From assembly GCA_045837725.1 (NCBI GenBank), contig JBEWZL010000200.1, positions 124,001 through 188,000 on the forward strand: a DNA stretch of 64,000 bases, in the 5' to 3' direction. This DNA comes from Vermamoeba vermiformis (taxonomy: Eukaryota; Tubulinea; Echinamoebida). Shown one piece after another: positions 62,701 to 64,000 of this stretch (positions within the stretch are counted from its first letter, which is position 1; each line of letters opens with the position of its first letter). A program made the position numbers and the translations under genes. The notes under the pieces are model-generated. The model was not told the origin of the DNA, did no database searches, and was given only the letters and a program-made list of their open reading frames with translations.

Positions 62701-63844
62701 AATGAGAATGACAACACGCACAAACATCTCACTGTGGGTCGAAGTTCCTGAACTCAAACAGTTCTCTTTGCTCGAGTTTGTTTGTGCAAGTGAACCATCA
62801 CCTTGGATTGACATCGATGACGTCAACGACATTAGCGAGCCACTTGGTGAAGGAGGGTTTGGTGCTGTGTACAAAGCCAAGTACCGTGGACAACAAGTGG
62901 CGTTTAAGAAACTCAAGGTAAGTTGTGACAATTAATGAAATGACACGTGTCAACACGTCAAAAGTGTCATTTACTAATCGCTGTCATGAACAGTACCAGG
63001 AAATGGACCTACCATTGCTTGAAGAGTTCAACCGCGAAGTGCAAATGATGATGAACTTGCACCACAGATGCATTGTGCAGTTCATCGGAGCATCAAAAGT
63101 GCCTGGAAAGCTTGCCATCTTGACAGAGTTCGTTTCAGGAGGCAATCTTCAAGAACTGTTGAACAGCAGACCATTGGACACAGGATTGAAACTGAAGATT
63201 GCATTGGATGTTGCAGAAGCACTTCAGTTCTTGCACGCGAACAACATTCTTCATCGTGACATCAAAGCAGAGAATGTGTTGGTTGCATCGACAGCCAAAG
63301 AAGCATCAGTGAATGTCAAACTGACTGACTTTGGCACTGCTCGATCGATTGTCGAAGAAGTGACCATGAAGTTCACCAAGGGTGTTGGTACTCCCACTTA
63401 CATGGCTCCTGGTAAGTCTGATCACGTGGCACTTTTTGACACCGTGAAAAATATTGACACGTGTCATACGTCGTACATGGTACACTATTGATCATCGTTT
63501 GCGTGTTCATCCAAGCATATATTACCCAATTAGGCAAGTGCTTACTAACATTCACCCCTGCAGAAATCCTCGACAACAAGCAGTACGAACGCAGTGCAGA
63601 TATTTACAGCTTTGGCATTCTGTTGTGGGTGATTATGACGCAAAAGATTCCGTACATTGACGTCAAGAACTCGTGGGACATTGCGCGCATGGTACTTGAG
63701 GGCAAACGATTGCACATTCCTGGCTCAATGTCGATCACAGTCAAGCAGCTGATCGAGAAGTGTTGGGCACAGGAACCGAGTGACAGGCCAACTATTGATC
63801 AAGTCGTGCAGCAGCTGAATTCAATTTTGATTTCAAAAATGTAA
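56754..63844 (+). CDS. LRR receptor-like TKL kinase 4
   Basis: ATG at 56754 with a signal peptide (LFVLIQLVLLLLTSFTFG) and N-cap (SEQIFFEELLQQNPTL, RPCSWFGVLC). About 30 LRR exons run from 57090 to 61610. The membrane-proximal part (GCLRLPTRF, QCSIEGNPICCS) continues in one unbroken exon through the TM (VVVAAVVTSVGGTILFVVIG), whereas receptors 1-3 have an intron just before the TM. The extracellular domain at 61943-62200 is much diverged. The juxtamembrane domain has a divergent patch (62521-62690) between patches almost identical to the paralogs. The kinase has GEGGFGAVYKA, VAFKKLK, LHRDIKAENVLV and LTDFGTARS. The last exon (63564-63844: ILDNKQYERSADIYSFG, MTQKIPYIDVKNSW) differs clearly from the other three. 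All catalytic motifs intact. Confidence 0.9.
59030..59041. repeat. Intronic palindrome TGACACGTGTCA, copy 10
   Basis: In a receptor 4 LRR intron, an intron with no equivalent copy in the other receptors. TGTCAAAGTGTCA precedes it. Confidence 0.9.
62941..62952. repeat. Intronic palindrome TGACACGTGTCA, copy 11
   Basis: In the receptor 4 N-lobe intron, equivalent position to copies 4, 7 and 9, but the flanking intron bases have diverged. Confidence 0.9.
63455..63466. repeat. Intronic palindrome TGACACGTGTCA, copy 12
   Basis: In the receptor 4 APE-motif intron, equivalent position to copies 3 and 6. Confidence 0.9.
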
Positions 63845-64000
63845 AATAACACGTGCTTCAATTGGCCGTATTTTAATTTGGATGTGTTGATCTCGAAACC
63901 TGGCAAGGCGGAGTCTTTGTCGTGTTTTTCCATCCCAAAGATGATAATTTATGGTCGACCATAAATCCGTGGGAATAGTATCCCTTGATCTTAAATTAAT
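63845..64000. other. 3' flank of receptor kinase 4
   Basis: Short downstream flank with no coding signal visible before the window ends. Confidence 0.4.

Overview
This window is nuclear DNA of an intron-dense free-living eukaryote. Most coding regions are cut by short introns (about 45-150 nt) with GTAAGT/GTACGT donors, CTAAC/TTAAC-like branch sites and AG acceptors. Stop codons look standard. The gene content points to a protist, most likely an amoebozoan (protosteloid-like is my best guess, not proven). It combines large leucine-rich-repeat receptor kinases of the TKL group, which carry a juxtamembrane beta-type domain like that of Entamoeba and other amoebozoan transmembrane kinases, with Zn2Cys6 DNA-binding proteins outside the usual fungal setting and a Kazal-like secreted protein. 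I recognise no mobile element with coding capacity, no CRISPR array and no virus-derived element.

Left third (1-13.3 kb): mixed housekeeping genes. In order: the 3' part of a Kazal-like secreted protein (+); a protein-isoaspartate methyltransferase fused to a BTB domain (+); a PH + ArfGAP protein (-) with a tRNA-Glu(CUC) gene inside one intron; the SUMO-conjugating enzyme UBC9 (+); an F-box + TPR protein (-); and a penta-EF-hand protein with a long PQ/Y/G-rich head (-).

Middle (13.5-30 kb): a tandem array of four paralogous Zn2Cys6 transcription-factor-like genes, all on the minus strand. They are followed on the plus strand by a FUSC-type multi-pass membrane protein and an EBP/EXPERA-type sterol isomerase-like protein.

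Right half (30-64 kb): four very large LRR receptor-like kinases (-, -, +, +), each with a signal peptide, a plant-like LRR N-cap, about 30 or more LRRs mostly encoded one per exon, a cysteine-containing membrane-proximal domain, one TM helix, a juxtamembrane domain and a TKL kinase domain. Between the first two receptors sit a divergent pair: an F-box/LRR protein (-) with an apparent one-base frameshift, and an F-box protein fused to a G-alpha-like fragment (+). The latter has a 2 kb first intron holding a duplicated segment and a ~0.8-0.9 kb polypurine tract. The intracellular halves of the four receptors are nearly identical in DNA sequence in patches while the ectodomains are divergent, which suggests gene conversion.

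The most unusual non-coding signal is a perfect 12-bp palindrome, TGACACGTGTCA. I find it 12 times, always inside introns, in six separate genes of at least three unrelated families. Exon boundaries below were read by eye from splice signals and frame continuity and may be off by a base or a few.
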